Of a stretch of 64,000 bases of DNA, positions 47,938-58,905 are shown in pieces; the first letter of the stretch is position 1; the number at the start of each line of letters is the position of its first letter. Made by a program: the position numbers and the translations under genes. The notes beneath the pieces were generated by a model. The model saw only the letters and a list, made by a program, of their open reading frames with translations, was not told the origin of the DNA and searched no databases. Source of the stretch: Colwellia demingiae (GTDB lineage: Bacteria; Pseudomonadota; Gammaproteobacteria; Enterobacterales; Alteromonadaceae); NCBI RefSeq assembly GCF_007954275.1, contig NZ_VOLT01000003.1, positions 1 through 64,000 on the forward strand. Direction: 5' to 3'.

Positions 47938-50397
47938 TTAAAATGTTTTTCCTATGTTAAAGCTAAAGAATGATAAATCGTCACCCTCTTCTTCTCTAAC
48001 GGATCTAGCGAAACTAAAAATCATTGGTCCCATTGGCGAAAGCCATTGGAGTGAAATACCCGCTGAGCTACGAAAACGCCCAGGATCTGAATAATCATCG
48101 ATTTTAGCAAACTCTTCAGGCGCTAAGTTTTCATAACTGGCCATGTTAAATTCTGTATCCCAAACAGTACCAGCGTCCCAGAAAATACTTGTACGTACAC
48201 TGTTTGAGTAACTTTCATCTAAGAAAGGTGTTGGTACTATCAACTCCAGGCCAGCAAGTGCCATAGCGTTACCACCAACAGAGCTTTGTGATACCGCAAT
48301 AGAATCATTGTCAGGGCCTAAACAACAACCACCACCTGGTAATTGCTTCGGACTACGATAAATAGCGCGAGGTCCAACACTGTTATTCTCAAAACCTCTT
48401 AAGGAATCTGAGCCACCTGCACTAAAGTTTTCCCAGAAAGGTAATAATTGATCATTACCATCAACTGTTCCGTAACCGTTGGCGTAACCTAACTGTATAC
48501 GAGTTAATACTGACCATTTTTGACTTCGGGTTAATGGGAAATAAAATTTAGCATCATAGTTTAGTTTGAAGTATTGCAAATCAGACTTTGGTGACGTCAT
48601 TTTTGCATTAAATCGTTGTTGTGAGCCTGACGTAGGAAAAGTACCACGGTTTAGTGTACTTCGCGATAAGCCAGCGTTTAAATCTAATGTTTTAAATGCT
48701 AGTTGACCATCAGGGTCGTTAGGATCAGCATAGATATCATAAAAATTCTGAATTTGATCATACGCTTCTAATTGCGATATTTGGTTATACTTCCAACCTA
48801 CACCAAAATTTAAACGAAGATATTCATTGACTGGAAAACCCCAGTTAAGACCTACGCCAAAGGTTTTGTTCTTATATTCAACCAAGTTGGCATTACCAGC
48901 ATCATATTCACTGTAATAAACCTGCCCTCCGAGAGAAACAGCATCAACAGTAAAATAAGGGTCAGTGTATGAGATGGTGGCATTTTTTTGATAACTATTT
49001 CTGGCTATGTTTAAACCAAGTTGATTACCCGTACCTAAGAAGTTGTTCTGTTGCACACCCGCATTAAGGCTTAATTTTGTTTCTGAACCATAACCTATAC
49101 CGGCATTAAATGACCCAGATGGCTGTTCTTTGACGGTAAAGTCTATATCGACTAAATCATCTTCACCTTCGATTTGCTTAGTTTCAAACTCAACGGTCTC
49201 CATGTAAGGTAATCGCTGTAACCATGACTTTGAAGACTCAACTACACTGTTAGATAACCAAGCACCTTCCATTTGTCTCATTTCACGGCGTAATACGTTA
49301 TCAGCAGTGACATGATTACCTGTGAAGTTTATGCGATTTACATAAACACGCTTTCCTGGATCAATCGATATTGATAATTTAACGGTATGGTTTTCATCAT
49401 TAACTTCTGGGATGGTTCTCACTTTAGGATAAGCATAACCATAGCGGCCTAGAAATTTACTAATGACTTCTTCAGTATAAGTAACTTCTGCACCGTTATA
49501 TAACTCATCCGCTTGTAATGGGTTAATAGCACGAATGGTATTTTCAAAACCAGCCATATCGCCGACAAAGTCAACTTCACTAATGTTATAAGTTTCACCT
49601 TCACTCACATTTAGTGCAATATAGACCGCCTTTTTATCAGGGGTCATTGATACTTGTGTGGAGTCTACTTTAAAGCGCAAATAGCCGCGATTAAGATAAT
49701 AACTATTAATCGTTTCCATATCCCCTTGTAACGTTTGTTTCTGATATCTGTCTTGCGCCATAAAATTCCACCAAGGGGAATCATAAGTTAGCTCAATTTT
49801 ATCCAGAATTTCGATATCAGAAAAAACCTCATTACCAACAATATTGATTTGTTTGATAGCAGCAGAGTCACCCTCAACAAAAGAGAATTCTAAATTAACG
49901 CGGTTTCGTGGCAAATGGGTTACTTTAGCAGTCACTTTAGCATTGTATTTACCAACACTGTGATAGAAGTTCTCTAATCCCATCTCTATACCTGAGATAA
50001 CAGTGCGATCAAGAGTTTCACCTACACGAATATTACTGCCATCAAGACTTTCTGTTAGCTGCTCATCTTTAAGGTCGCTATTACCATCAAAAATAATTTC
50101 GTTTATTGTTTCTCGCTCTCTAACACGATAAACCAGGCGGTTACCATCTCGGTAAACTCTAATATCATTAAAGTGGCCAGCTTGATACAAAGCCTTTATA
50201 GATTGTGAAATTCGAAAGTCATTGAGTTCATCACCGACATTGAAAGGTATGTGCGTTAACGCGGCGCCTAAAGCAACACGTTGAAGGCCTTTAACTTCGA
50301 TGTCTTCAACTTGAAAGCTTGATGCTGCTTGAGCATTAGGTACTGATGTTCCTAGCGCACCTAATAGTAGGGCTAAGGCAATTTTTTTCATGATCAT
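47938..50397 (-). CDS. bamA: Outer membrane protein assembly factor BamA
   Basis: 819 residues. Signal peptide ending at NAQA (about 24), five POTRA domains (about 27-430, first one FQVEDIEVKGLQRVALGAAL), then a 16-stranded barrel ending in the C-terminal Phe (FFSFNIGKTF). The lock-loop motif is present as DSLRGFENNSVGP. It inserts beta-barrel proteins in the outer membrane. Two ATG codons are close (50397 and 50391); AACGAAG is best spaced for the first. The upstream 323-bp gap to rseP (50398-50720) shows no gene and no element I can name. Confidence 0.96.
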   Translation of the reverse strand: MIMKKIALALLLGALGTSVPNAQAASSFQVEDIEVKGLQRVALGAALTHIPFNVGDELNDFRISQSIKALYQAGHFNDIRVYRDGNRLVYRVRERETINEIIFDGNSDLKDEQLTESLDGSNIRVGETLDRTVISGIEMGLENFYHSVGKYNAKVTAKVTHLPRNRVNLEFSFVEGDSAAIKQINIVGNEVFSDIEILDKIELTYDSPWWNFMAQDRYQKQTLQGDMETINSYYLNRGYLRFKVDSTQVSMTPDKKAVYIALNVSEGETYNISEVDFVGDMAGFENTIRAINPLQADELYNGAEVTYTEEVISKFLGRYGYAYPKVRTIPEVNDENHTVKLSISIDPGKRVYVNRINFTGNHVTADNVLRREMRQMEGAWLSNSVVESSKSWLQRLPYMETVEFETKQIEGEDDLVDIDFTVKEQPSGSFNAGIGYGSETKLSLNAGVQQNNFLGTGNQLGLNIARNSYQKNATISYTDPYFTVDAVSLGGQVYYSEYDAGNANLVEYKNKTFGVGLNWGFPVNEYLRLNFGVGWKYNQISQLEAYDQIQNFYDIYADPNDPDGQLAFKTLDLNAGLSRSTLNRGTFPTSGSQQRFNAKMTSPKSDLQYFKLNYDAKFYFPLTRSQKWSVLTRIQLGYANGYGTVDGNDQLLPFWENFSAGGSDSLRGFENNSVGPRAIYRSPKQLPGGGCCLGPDNDSIAVSQSSVGGNAMALAGLELIVPTPFLDESYSNSVRTSIFWDAGTVWDTEFNMASYENLAPEEFAKIDDYSDPGRFRSSAGISLQWLSPMGPMIFSFARSVREEEGDDLSFFSFNIGKTF

Positions 50398-50720
50398 ATA
50401 TATAAACTTCGTTACTTCTTTTTATAAAAACGGTTAGCTACACACTCAATATACAGCAGTGACTCTAACACTAGACTGAGTTCAATAAATGACTCATAGC
50501 CCATAATATTAGAGTGTTAAGGTATCAACCTTAAAATTAGCCTGTTCGACTTCCTTTCATCCATCCATTGAAATCTCATAAAGCTTCATAGCAATAAGGA
50601 GTGTATCCTTTCTTCAAACTGTTTAACTTAAAACTTTTATTAATATCTATTTCTTAAAACTATTCAGTCACTTCTTTGTGCGCCTGTTTTTAAAAGCGCA
50701 ATATTCGCAGAAATAATTAT

Positions 50721-52079
50721 TTAACCCAGAACCCGACTAAAATCATTAAACAAGCCAATAGCCATCAACATCAACAACGCTAACGCACCAAACTTAAATC
50801 CTGCCTCTTGAGCTTTCTCTGGTACTTCTTTACCTGTAAAAAGCTCTATAAGATAATAGAGTAAGTGTCCTCCATCAAGTACTGGAAGCGGTAAAAGGTT
50901 AATTATTCCCAAATTAATACTAATTAACGCTAAAAAGCCTAGAAAGTATACAAAACCATGACTAGCACTATTACCTGCACCTTGAGCAATACCGATAGGA
51001 CCACTTAGATTTTTTACCGATACATCGCCAGTAATGAGTTTCCCTATCATACTAAATGTTAAACTTGTCAAATTCCAAGTACGCTGAGCACTTTCCTTGA
51101 GAGAATCAATAGGCCCATAGCTTAATTCAATTAATAGTGATTTTGGCCATGCATCAACTTTAGGAGCAACACCAATATATCCGATTATCTTTCCAGATTG
51201 TTCAATACTGTTTGGTATCACTAGGGGAGTAAGTACTTCATCATTACGCTTAATAGTGATTGATACTTCTTTACCTGGATACTGTTTTATCTCTTTTGCA
51301 AAAGCTAACCAATCATCAGTCAATACATCATTAACAGCGATTAGCTTATCTCCAACCAAAAGCCCACCCAGCTCAGCAGGACTTTTTTCTGCTACCGCTG
51401 CCAATTCATTGTGTACTTTAGGTCTATAAGGCGTAATACCTAAACTTGTTAAAGCTGACGTTTTATCAGGTGAGAATTCCCAATGACTGGTATCTAAAGT
51501 AAAACTAGAAATATACTGGCTATCACCATTTTTCGTTTTAATTGTTATTTCTTTATTACCAATTTGTCCAATTAGCGCAAGGTTAACTTCTTGCCAATCT
51601 CGTGTTCTATCGCCTGCAATACTAACAATCTCACTATCATTTGTTAGATTAGCTTCAGCTGCAATCGAGCTTGGACTAATATTTCCGATCATTGGTTTTA
51701 CACTTGGTACACCAATTAGGAACATTATATACAAAGCAAATAGCGCAAAAATAAAGTTAGCTAAAGGCCCTGCTGCGACAATGGCTATACGCTGATAAAC
51801 TGTTTTAGAATTAAAAGTTTTATCTTTATCTTCAGGCTTAACATCATCAATTCGTTCATCTAACATTTTGACATAGCCACCTAAAGGTATCATTGCCAAG
51901 ACATATTCAGTGCCATCTTTTCCTGTTTTTCGCCAAAGTGCCCGACCAAAGCCAACAGAAAATCGCTCAACTTTTACACCGTTTTTTCTAGCGACCCAAA
52001 AGTGACCATATTCGTGCACTGTAACGAGGATGCCTAAGGCAATAACAAAAGATGCCAGGTTCCACAAAAAGTCCATCAT
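50721..52079 (-). CDS. rseP: Regulator of sigma-E protease RseP (site-2 protease)
   Basis: 452 residues. The zinc motif HEYGH (His22, Glu23, His26) lies in the first membrane helix, and NLLPLPVLDGGHLLYYL near 400 gives the second active-site part. Two PDZ domains (about 125-300) occupy the periplasmic region (DKTSALTSLG..., AELGGLLVGDKLIAV). It cleaves RseA within the membrane to free sigma E. It begins 1 bp after the dxr stop codon. Confidence 0.95.
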   Translation of the reverse strand: MMDFLWNLASFVIALGILVTVHEYGHFWVARKNGVKVERFSVGFGRALWRKTGKDGTEYVLAMIPLGGYVKMLDERIDDVKPEDKDKTFNSKTVYQRIAIVAAGPLANFIFALFALYIMFLIGVPSVKPMIGNISPSSIAAEANLTNDSEIVSIAGDRTRDWQEVNLALIGQIGNKEITIKTKNGDSQYISSFTLDTSHWEFSPDKTSALTSLGITPYRPKVHNELAAVAEKSPAELGGLLVGDKLIAVNDVLTDDWLAFAKEIKQYPGKEVSITIKRNDEVLTPLVIPNSIEQSGKIIGYIGVAPKVDAWPKSLLIELSYGPIDSLKESAQRTWNLTSLTFSMIGKLITGDVSVKNLSGPIGIAQGAGNSASHGFVYFLGFLALISINLGIINLLPLPVLDGGHLLYYLIELFTGKEVPEKAQEAGFKFGALALLMLMAIGLFNDFSRVLG

Positions 52080-52080
52080 G

Positions 52081-53313
52081 CTATTTATTACCCTTTTGCG
52101 ATAGCGCTTCAGTTTGCAAGAAATCTGCTAACAATGTTTGTGCAAATGAACGCGCTTGCTTATCTAGGGCAATAACCTCATTAATATTATCTACCTTTTG
52201 TGAGACAAATTTTTTCACAGAAGTTTCATTTATTTTATAAATATCGGTAAATTTTATTTTTTCGTCTAAAAAAGCAGCGACGGCAATTTCATTTGCTGCA
52301 TTGAGTGCAGTACAAGCAGCTTGACCTTGCTTACACGCTTCAATAGCGAGCTCTAGATTAGGATACCTTTTAAAATCAACAGCTTGAAATTCAAAAGATT
52401 TGGTGTTAAAAAAATCTAGCGGTGCTACGCCAGATTCAATACGATCAGGAAAGCTCAAAGCATGGGCTATTGGGGTACGCATATCTGGATTGCCCATTTG
52501 CGCAATTACAGAGCCATCTTTGTACTGAACCATTGAATGTATAGTACTTTGAGGATGTAAGACCACTTGAATATCTTCAGCTTTAACATTAAAAAGCCAC
52601 TTAGCCTCAATAAATTCAAGGCCTTTATTCATCATAGTGGCAGAATCAACGGATATTTTCCGTCCCATATCCCAATTAGGGTGGGCGAATGCCTGTGAAG
52701 GTGTCACTGATTCTAGGGTATCAATAGCCCTAGTTCTAAAAGGCCCACCAGAGCCAGTTAACAATATCTTACTGATGCCATTAGCAAGAAGTTGGCATTC
52801 CCCAATTTCTTGCTGATGGGATGGCAAGCATTGGAAAATTGCATTGTGCTCACTGTCGATAGGTAAAAGCTCTGCTCCTGAGGCTTTCACAGCAGCCATA
52901 AAAATAGCGCCTGATGTTACCAAAGCTTCTTTATTCGCTAATAGCACTCGCTTACCCGCATTAACAGCTGCGAGTGTCGGTAACAAGCCAGAGGCACCGA
53001 CAATAGATGCCATCACAGTATCTGAAGTTTTACACTCAGCAATATCAATTAAAGCTTGTTCACCTGACAAAACTGTAATATCACTAATATTTACTTCATT
53101 TAGTTTTTGAGAAAGTAGAACTGCATGTTCACAAGAGACTAGTACTACTTGCGATGGTTTAAATTCAATACATTGTTCGAACATCACATCAACACTAGTA
53201 TAAGCAGCTAAACTGATTACTTGAAATCGTTCAGGGTGAAGCCTTACTACATCGAGAGTACTACAACCAATTGAGCCCGTTGAACCTAATATACAAAGTT
53301 GACGTTTAGACAC
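52081..53313 (-). CDS. dxr: 1-deoxy-D-xylulose 5-phosphate reductoisomerase
   Basis: 410 residues, slightly longer than in E. coli (398). The NADPH motif is LGSTGSIGCSTLDVV (9-23), with LLANKEALVTSG, LPIDSEHNAIFQCL and KISVDSATMMNKGLEFIEA for metal and substrate. It makes MEP in isoprenoid synthesis. Together with uppS downstream of rpsB it is part of the standard cluster. Confidence 0.96.
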   Translation of the reverse strand: MSKRQLCILGSTGSIGCSTLDVVRLHPERFQVISLAAYTSVDVMFEQCIEFKPSQVVLVSCEHAVLLSQKLNEVNISDITVLSGEQALIDIAECKTSDTVMASIVGASGLLPTLAAVNAGKRVLLANKEALVTSGAIFMAAVKASGAELLPIDSEHNAIFQCLPSHQQEIGECQLLANGISKILLTGSGGPFRTRAIDTLESVTPSQAFAHPNWDMGRKISVDSATMMNKGLEFIEAKWLFNVKAEDIQVVLHPQSTIHSMVQYKDGSVIAQMGNPDMRTPIAHALSFPDRIESGVAPLDFFNTKSFEFQAVDFKRYPNLELAIEACKQGQAACTALNAANEIAVAAFLDEKIKFTDIYKINETSVKKFVSQKVDNINEVIALDKQARSFAQTLLADFLQTEALSQKGNK

Positions 53314-53361
53314 GCATTTACCCCAATTAATTTATCAAAATGCTAGAGAATAAAGAGATTA

Positions 53362-54225
53362 TCAAGCAAGTAATAGGTAACAAAGAGCAAAAACAGGTGC
53401 AGTTGCCGTTAGACTATCTATTCTATCTAAAATACCGCCGTGACCGGGTAATATAGTACCACTATCTTTAACACCCGCTTGACGTTTAAACATACTCTCC
53501 GTCAAATCACCTAACACAGAAATAGAGGTGATCAATAGGGTAACTAATAAGGCAGTTATAAACTCATCACTTGACCATTGTAATGAAACGCCTACTATCC
53601 CAGTTAAGATAGCAGCACAAATAACACCACCTAAAAAACCTTCGATAGTTTTTCCAGGGCTAACATTGGGCATTAGTTTATGTTTACCTAAAGATTTTCC
53701 GACAAAGTATGCACCTACATCAGCACTCCACACCAACATAAACAAGTACATCAATAACTGCGCACCTTGAAACTCATCTAATACATAATTATTTGTACGT
53801 AAAACCATAAAGGCAAGCCATGTAGGTACTAACGTTAACCAACCAAAAATTGCGATTATAAATTTATTATTAGCCCAAAAAGCACTTGATTTCGGGTATG
53901 AAAACATTAATAAAGCAGCAAAAAACCACCAAATAACACTTAACCACAACATTGAAGTTATTTCATGTTGTACGCCCGAGATTACTAACCAAGTTTCATC
54001 TATTGGTAATAAAAACCATATAATAGCGATTAAAGCGCTAGTAATTACAACATAACCTAACCGTTGAATGGTATTGACCAACCCCATAAAACGGGCCCAT
54101 TCCCAGGAACCTATGGCGATAATTGCCATTAGAAGCCCGGCAAAGTAGTTAATGGGCAAATAGAAAATTGCTGAGATTGCAGCTGGTGCTAATATTAAAG
54201 CCGTTATAATTCGTTGTTTTAACAA
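53362..54225 (-). CDS. cdsA: Phosphatidate cytidylyltransferase
   Basis: 287 residues with about eight membrane helices. The family signature is complete: SMFKRQAGVKDSGTILPGHGGILDRIDS (about 242-269). It makes CDP-diacylglycerol for phospholipid synthesis in the inner membrane. Order uppS-cdsA-dxr is standard. Confidence 0.95.
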   Translation of the reverse strand: MLKQRIITALILAPAAISAIFYLPINYFAGLLMAIIAIGSWEWARFMGLVNTIQRLGYVVITSALIAIIWFLLPIDETWLVISGVQHEITSMLWLSVIWWFFAALLMFSYPKSSAFWANNKFIIAIFGWLTLVPTWLAFMVLRTNNYVLDEFQGAQLLMYLFMLVWSADVGAYFVGKSLGKHKLMPNVSPGKTIEGFLGGVICAAILTGIVGVSLQWSSDEFITALLVTLLITSISVLGDLTESMFKRQAGVKDSGTILPGHGGILDRIDSLTATAPVFALCYLLLA

Positions 54226-54340
54226 GGGCTACCCTTTTATTTTAGTAGAGAGTTGTAATGGACTAGATGCTAGTCAGGCAAGCTCTGAGTAATGTTACTC
54301 GGCTTGCTATTCTTAATTATATTTTATTAACTTTTTTCAA

Positions 54341-55105
54341 CTATCTTTTTTCGTTTCTTGCTTGTTCGCCCGTTTTACCAAAACGACGCTCTCGGAGATC
54401 AAAACAGCTCATGGCTTCTAAAAATTGCATTTCATTAAAATCAGGCCACAGCGTATCCGTAAAGTAAAGTTCGGCATAAGCGGCTTGCCATAAAAGAAAA
54501 TTACTAATACGATAATCACCACCTGTGCGAATAAGTAGGTCTAATGTAGGAAGGTTTGCTAAACAGGTTTGTTCATTAAGTGTTTCTTCATTTATGTCAT
54601 CAAGGGACATAGTGCCTTGCTTGACATCACTGGCTAGTTTTTTAGCCGCTTGAGCGATATCCCAACGACCACCATAATTTGCCGCAATGGATAACACTAA
54701 ACCTGTATTGTCTGCAGTAAGCTGATCTGATTTAGCAATGTTTTTTTGTAACTTATCAGAGAATCGGCTTAAATCACCGACCACTTGAAAGCGAATATTA
54801 TGTTTATGTAAACGTTTAACTTCTTTAGTCAACACAAACATAAATAAATCCATCAGTACACTGACTTCTTTTGCTGGTCGCTGCCAATTTTCACTGCTAA
54901 AAGCAAAGAGTGTTAACGCTTTAACATTAGACTTTCGGGCCGTGGCAACAACTTGTCGTACTGATTCAACACCAGCCTTGTGTCCGGCAACTCGTCCCTT
55001 GCCTTGTAATTGCGCCCAGCGGCCATTACCATCCATGATGATAGCAACATGTTGAGGGATGCTTTTATTATCAGTTTGTTCAACCAATATTTCGGTATTA
55101 TCCAC
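54341..55105 (-). CDS. uppS: Undecaprenyl diphosphate synthase
   Basis: 254 residues. [13 protein letters not shown] (19-31) has the catalytic Asp25, [10 protein letters not shown] the substrate loop, and [18 protein letters not shown] and [11 protein letters not shown] the remaining conserved blocks. It forms the C55 lipid carrier. A 115-bp gap to cdsA has no recognisable feature. Confidence 0.95.
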   Translation of the reverse strand: MDNTEILVEQTDNKSIPQHVAIIMDGNGRWAQLQGKGRVAGHKAGVESVRQVVATARKSNVKALTLFAFSSENWQRPAKEVSVLMDLFMFVLTKEVKRLHKHNIRFQVVGDLSRFSDKLQKNIAKSDQLTADNTGLVLSIAANYGGRWDIAQAAKKLASDVKQGTMSLDDINEETLNEQTCLANLPTLDLLIRTGGDYRISNFLLWQAAYAELYFTDTLWPDFNEMQFLEAMSCFDLRERRFGKTGEQARNEKR

Positions 55106-55212
55106 TTAACAATTTTCCATTAATTATTTAAGTCAATTTACTTACAAGTCGTTATTAATAAAAAACGCCAGTTGGCTAAATAGCAACAACATGGCGCTAT
55201 TAATAAACTAAC

Positions 55213-55770
55213 TTATATTTCCATTAGTTCCGATTCTTTTTTCACAAGCACTTCATCCACTTGCTTCACAAAAATATCAGTGATTTTTTGAATTGAATCT
55301 TCAGCTTGATGATGATCATCTTCACTGATTTCCTTCTCTTTTAACAGACTTTTAAAATCTGAGTTTGCATCACGACGAATATTACGGATAGCAACTTTTC
55401 CGCCTTCTGCCTCACCACGAACTACTTTAACAAGGTCTTTACGACGTTCTTCTGTAAGCGGTGGTAATGGAATTCGAATTAATGTGCCATTTGATTGCGG
55501 GTTTAAACCTAAGTCAGACTTTAAAATAGCCTTTTCAACGGCACCAATCATTCCTTTATCAAAGACAGTAATTGAAAGATTACGTGCATCTGGAACCGAA
55601 ATATTACCAACCTGGTTTAATGGTGTATCCATTCCGTAATATTGCACTACAATGTTATCGAGCAAAGAGGCATGCGCACGGCCGGTTCTTATTTTAGTCA
55701 AACTAGTTTTTAAAGCATCGATACTTTTGCCCATACGGTCTTGAGCATCTTCAATTATTTCATCTATCAC
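55213..55770 (-). CDS. frr: Ribosome recycling factor
   Basis: 185 residues, exactly the common length. [19 protein letters not shown] (32-50) and [23 protein letters not shown] are the family signatures. It splits post-termination ribosomes with EF-G. It lies between pyrH and uppS. Confidence 0.97.
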   Translation of the reverse strand: MIDEIIEDAQDRMGKSIDALKTSLTKIRTGRAHASLLDNIVVQYYGMDTPLNQVGNISVPDARNLSITVFDKGMIGAVEKAILKSDLGLNPQSNGTLIRIPLPPLTEERRKDLVKVVRGEAEGGKVAIRNIRRDANSDFKSLLKEKEISEDDHHQAEDSIQKITDIFVKQVDEVLVKKESELMEI

Positions 55771-55850
55771 GTTAATTTCCCTAAATATTAATAAGTTAAT
55801 TTAAGCCCGAGCTTCATATCCCTCTTGGCTTATTCACTATTAGTTTTGAC

Positions 55851-56594
55851 TTAAGTCTCAATACGTTTTTTGTGTGAAATCACGGTGCCTTCACTACCGC
55901 CCATAATGACAGATTTCAATGCACCCGCTTTATTCATATTGAACACGCGAATAGGCATATTATGATCACGTGCTAAAGTAAAGGCCGCTAAGTCCATTAC
56001 TTTTAATTCTTTGTCGAGTACTTCATCATAACTTAGTTCAGCATAAAGCTCAGCTTCTGGATTTTTCACTGGATCTTCAGAGTATATCCCATCAACTTTT
56101 GTCGCTTTAAATACAGCATCCGCTTCGATTTCTATACCGCGTAAACAGGCAGCTGAATCAGTAGTAAAAAATGGATTGCCTGTACCCGCTGAAAATATAA
56201 CCACACGGCCAGACTTTAACAAACTGATGGCATTTGCCCAGTTGTAACGTTCACATACACCCGCTAAATCTATAGCTGACATCAAACGAGTATTTACAAA
56301 CGCACGATGTAGCGCATCACGCATTGCTAAACCGTTCATTACGGTAGCAAGCATACCCATTTGGTCGCCAACAACTCGATTCATGCCTGCTTCAGCTAAA
56401 CCTGCACCACGAAATAAATTACCGCCGCCGATAACTAGGCCCACTTGGATACCCATTTCTACCAGCTCTTTTATTTCTTGAGCCATGCGGTCAAGTACTT
56501 TTGGATCAATACCAAAACCCTCATCTCCCATCAGTGCTTCACCACTGAGTTTTAATAGAATTCTTCGGTAAGCAGGTTTTGGATTGGTTGTCAT
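55851..56594 (-). CDS. pyrH: UMP kinase
   Basis: 247 residues. [13 protein letters not shown] (11-23), [10 protein letters not shown] and [11 protein letters not shown] are the amino-acid-kinase signatures. It phosphorylates UMP to UDP. A terminator-like hairpin (56639-56668) lies 45 bp before its start, which points to attenuation or to a separate promoter, since the gene is cut from tsf by 510 bp of repeats and stops. Confidence 0.96.
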   Translation of the reverse strand: MTTNPKPAYRRILLKLSGEALMGDEGFGIDPKVLDRMAQEIKELVEMGIQVGLVIGGGNLFRGAGLAEAGMNRVVGDQMGMLATVMNGLAMRDALHRAFVNTRLMSAIDLAGVCERYNWANAISLLKSGRVVIFSAGTGNPFFTTDSAACLRGIEIEADAVFKATKVDGIYSEDPVKNPEAELYAELSYDEVLDKELKVMDLAAFTLARDHNMPIRVFNMNKAGALKSVIMGGSEGTVISHKKRIET

Positions 56595-56638
56595 AGGGAG
56601 AAATTCCTGTCGCGGTTAAAGTAATAAAATTTAAGCAC

Positions 56639-56668
56639 AAAAAAAGCCGAGGTCAAAAGACCGCGGCT
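56639..56668 (-). terminator. Terminator-like hairpin just upstream of pyrH
   Basis: AGCCGAGGTC-AAAA-GACCGCGGCT (56645-56668) with one mismatch; on the minus strand it is followed by seven T residues. It sits in the pyrH leader, downstream (in transcription) of the tsf terminator and the inserted repeat. Confidence 0.75.
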
Positions 56669-56731
56669 ATTTTAATACGTTTAGCTCACACACGATAGTC
56701 TAAACTGAAAAAACTCTATTTTTATTATGTA

Positions 56732-56995
56732 ATACCAATTCCAATAAGTTTCTTCCCACTCAGCGAGAGTTAAAAGGTTTAGAGGCAAGGCATTGATTGT
56801 AGATAATGGTTTTTCCCTTATCAAAATCAATAACGCAGCATGTAAGCCTTTTAAACTCGCCCTTCGGGAGCTTTCCAGCGACTCGATAACCGCATAGAAT
56901 TTCTTTCATATAGAGTAACTATATGCAAAAACATTCTATTTATTCTCAAACCGCTGGCAAGCTCTGAGTGAGAACTAACTTAATAGACTTGGTAT
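56732..56995. mobile_element. MITE-like inverted-repeat element, family A (between tsf and pyrH)
   Basis: Left end ATACCAATTCCAATAAGTTT and right end, read inward, ATACCAAGTCTATTAAGTTA form an imperfect terminal inverted repeat that continues into CCACTCAG/TCACTCAG. It is 264 bp, nearly the same size as the 44481-44746 element, and shares its core in inverted order (GGCATTGATTG ... CCCTTATCAAAATCAATAAC, 56783-56846). No transposase is encoded. Confidence 0.7.
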
Positions 56996-57015
56996 AAACA
57001 TTAAAAAAAACGCAT

Positions 57016-57048
57016 AAAAAAACGTCTACCAAGGTAGACGTTTTTTAG
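57016..57048. terminator. Terminator after tsf
   Basis: AACGTCTACC (57021-57030) and GGTAGACGTT (57033-57042) form a 10-bp stem with A-run before and T-run after, so it is active on the minus strand after tsf and could also work on the plus strand. Confidence 0.8.
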
Positions 57049-57104
57049 TAATTCAAGCTATTTGATTCTGTTAGTAATAATACTAACCCATCAAATAAAA
57101 CGAA

Positions 57105-57953
57105 TTAAGCTTTAGCAGCAGCAATTTGTGCTTCTACTTCAGCAGCGAAATCTTCTTCTTTCTTCTCGATACCTTCGCCAACTTCTAAACGTACGAAGTT
57201 AGAAACAGTGATACCTTTCTCAGTAAGAACAATACCAACAGTTTTCTTAGGTTCCATGATGAAAGCTTGACCAGTTAAAGAAACTTCACCAGTAAACTTC
57301 TTCATGCGGCCTGTAACCATCTTCTCAGCGATTTCTTGAGGCTTGCCTTCGTTCATCGCCATTTCGATTTGAATGCGCTTTTCATTGGCAACAACATCAG
57401 CTGGAACGTCATCAGGAGTTAAGAATTCAGGTTTACTTGCAGCAACATGCATAGCAATGTGCTTAAGTGATTCTGCATCACCTTCACCAGCTACAACAAC
57501 ACCGATAGTAGCGCCGTGGCTGTATGATGCTAAAGTAGCACCTTCAATGTATTCTACGCGACGAACATTGATGTTTTCACCAATTTTTGTCACAAGCGTA
57601 ATACGCTTTTCTTCGAATTGTGCTTGAAGCTCTGCGATTGTTGCTTTTGAAGCAAGGGCAGCATCTGCAACTTCATTAGCAAAACCTAAGAAGTTATCAT
57701 CTTTTGCTACGAAATCTGTTTGACAGTTAACTTCAACTAATGCAGCAACGCCGTCAGCAGTTTTAATTAAGATAGCGCCTTCAGCAGCGATGTTACCGGC
57801 TTTCTTAGCCGCTTTAGCTTGACCGTTCTTACGCATATTTTCAATCGCAAGTTCCATGTCGCCTTCAGCTTCTACTAAAGCATTTTTACAATCCATCATG
57901 CCCGCAGCTGTGCGTGCACGAAGTTCTTTAACCATTGCAGCAGTAATTGCCAT
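57105..57953 (-). CDS. tsf: Translation elongation factor Ts
   Basis: 282 residues. The N-terminal UBA-like part is [38 protein letters not shown], with the [10 protein letters not shown] loop that contacts EF-Tu. It exchanges GDP on EF-Tu. It follows rpsB in the usual two-gene ribosomal operon and is followed by a terminator. Confidence 0.97.
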   Translation of the reverse strand: MAITAAMVKELRARTAAGMMDCKNALVEAEGDMELAIENMRKNGQAKAAKKAGNIAAEGAILIKTADGVAALVEVNCQTDFVAKDDNFLGFANEVADAALASKATIAELQAQFEEKRITLVTKIGENINVRRVEYIEGATLASYSHGATIGVVVAGEGDAESLKHIAMHVAASKPEFLTPDDVPADVVANEKRIQIEMAMNEGKPQEIAEKMVTGRMKKFTGEVSLTGQAFIMEPKKTVGIVLTEKGITVSNFVRLEVGEGIEKKEEDFAAEVEAQIAAAKA

Positions 57954-58087
57954 GAGTTAATTCCTCGGTTTTCAGTTATCCCCTAATTTGAGTTATTACT
58001 AAATCAATGTCGGGCATAAGTATTAAATAAGTTGCCACAAAAGCGTACTTTTGTGGCAATAGAAAATAAACGTGTTATTAACTGAAA

Positions 58088-58816
58088 TTATTCAGCTTCA
58101 ACAAAACCGTCTTTTTCAGCTTGTACTACGATGTTTTGCTCACGACCATTGATCACTGAGTTAGCAACAGCATCACAATATAAAGTGACAGCACGAATTG
58201 CATCATCGTTACCTGGAACAACGTAATCAACGCCATCAGGGTTTGAGTTAGTATCAACAACAGAAATTACTGGGATACCAAGGTTGTTTGCTTCTTTAAT
58301 AGCAATGTGCTCGTGGTCAGCATCAATGATAAATAAAACGTCAGGTAAACCACCCATGTTTTTGATACCACCTAAGCTTTTATCAAGCTTTTCCATTTCA
58401 CGAGTACTCATTAACGCTTCTTTCTTAGTTAACGCTTCGAAAGTACCGTCAGTGCTTTGAGACTCTAAATCTTTTAAACGTTTGATAGATTGACGAACTG
58501 TTTTCCAGTTAGTCAACATACCACCTAACCAGCGGTGGTTAACGTAGAATTGGTCAGACTTAATAGCAGCATCTTTGATTGCATCACTTGCAGCACGTTT
58601 AGTACCAACAAATAATACTTTACCTTTTTTCGATGAAACATTGTTTACAAAAGTAAGTGCTTCATTGAACATAGGAACTGTTTGTTCAAGGTTAATGATA
58701 TGAACTTTATCGCGAGCACCAAAAATGAATTGCTTCATTTTAGGATTCCAGTAACGAGTTTTGTGACCGAAGTGAACACCTGCTTTAAGCATATCGCGCA
58801 TTGAAACGTTTGACAT
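58088..58816 (-). CDS. rpsB: 30S ribosomal protein S2
   Basis: 242 residues. [29 protein letters not shown] at the start and [53 protein letters not shown] are fully typical of S2. It heads the rpsB-tsf pair and is preceded by a conserved-looking leader. Confidence 0.98.
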   Translation of the reverse strand: MSNVSMRDMLKAGVHFGHKTRYWNPKMKQFIFGARDKVHIINLEQTVPMFNEALTFVNNVSSKKGKVLFVGTKRAASDAIKDAAIKSDQFYVNHRWLGGMLTNWKTVRQSIKRLKDLESQSTDGTFEALTKKEALMSTREMEKLDKSLGGIKNMGGLPDVLFIIDADHEHIAIKEANNLGIPVISVVDTNSNPDGVDYVVPGNDDAIRAVTLYCDAVANSVINGREQNIVVQAEKDGFVEAE

Positions 58817-58905
58817 TTTTCTTTTCCTTTATGGGGTTAAGCGTTCATACACCCAATATACACGACTCCTTTGTTTCGACTTTAGAGTCAAAAGCTGAGC
58901 ACCCC
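58817..58905 (-). promoter_or_regulatory. rpsB leader, probable S2 autoregulatory element
   Basis: The minus-strand leader holds ACCGGGGTGCTCAGC, a hairpin TTTTGACTC-TAAA-GTCGAAA, and further on GGGTGTATGAACGCTTAACCCC before the Shine-Dalgarno AAAGG. E. coli rpsB also has a structured leader (t44 region) with ACCGGGGTG through which S2 represses its own translation. The likeness is partial and was judged from memory. The rest of the 405-bp gap (58906-59221) carries only promoter-like A/T-rich sequence. Confidence 0.55.

Noticed and set aside
50420-50520. A possible sigma-E promoter before bamA (TGAACT followed by TCACTG on the minus strand)
   Set aside because: The -35 part is only partial and the -10 does not fit; bamA is often sigma-E controlled but this sequence does not support it well.
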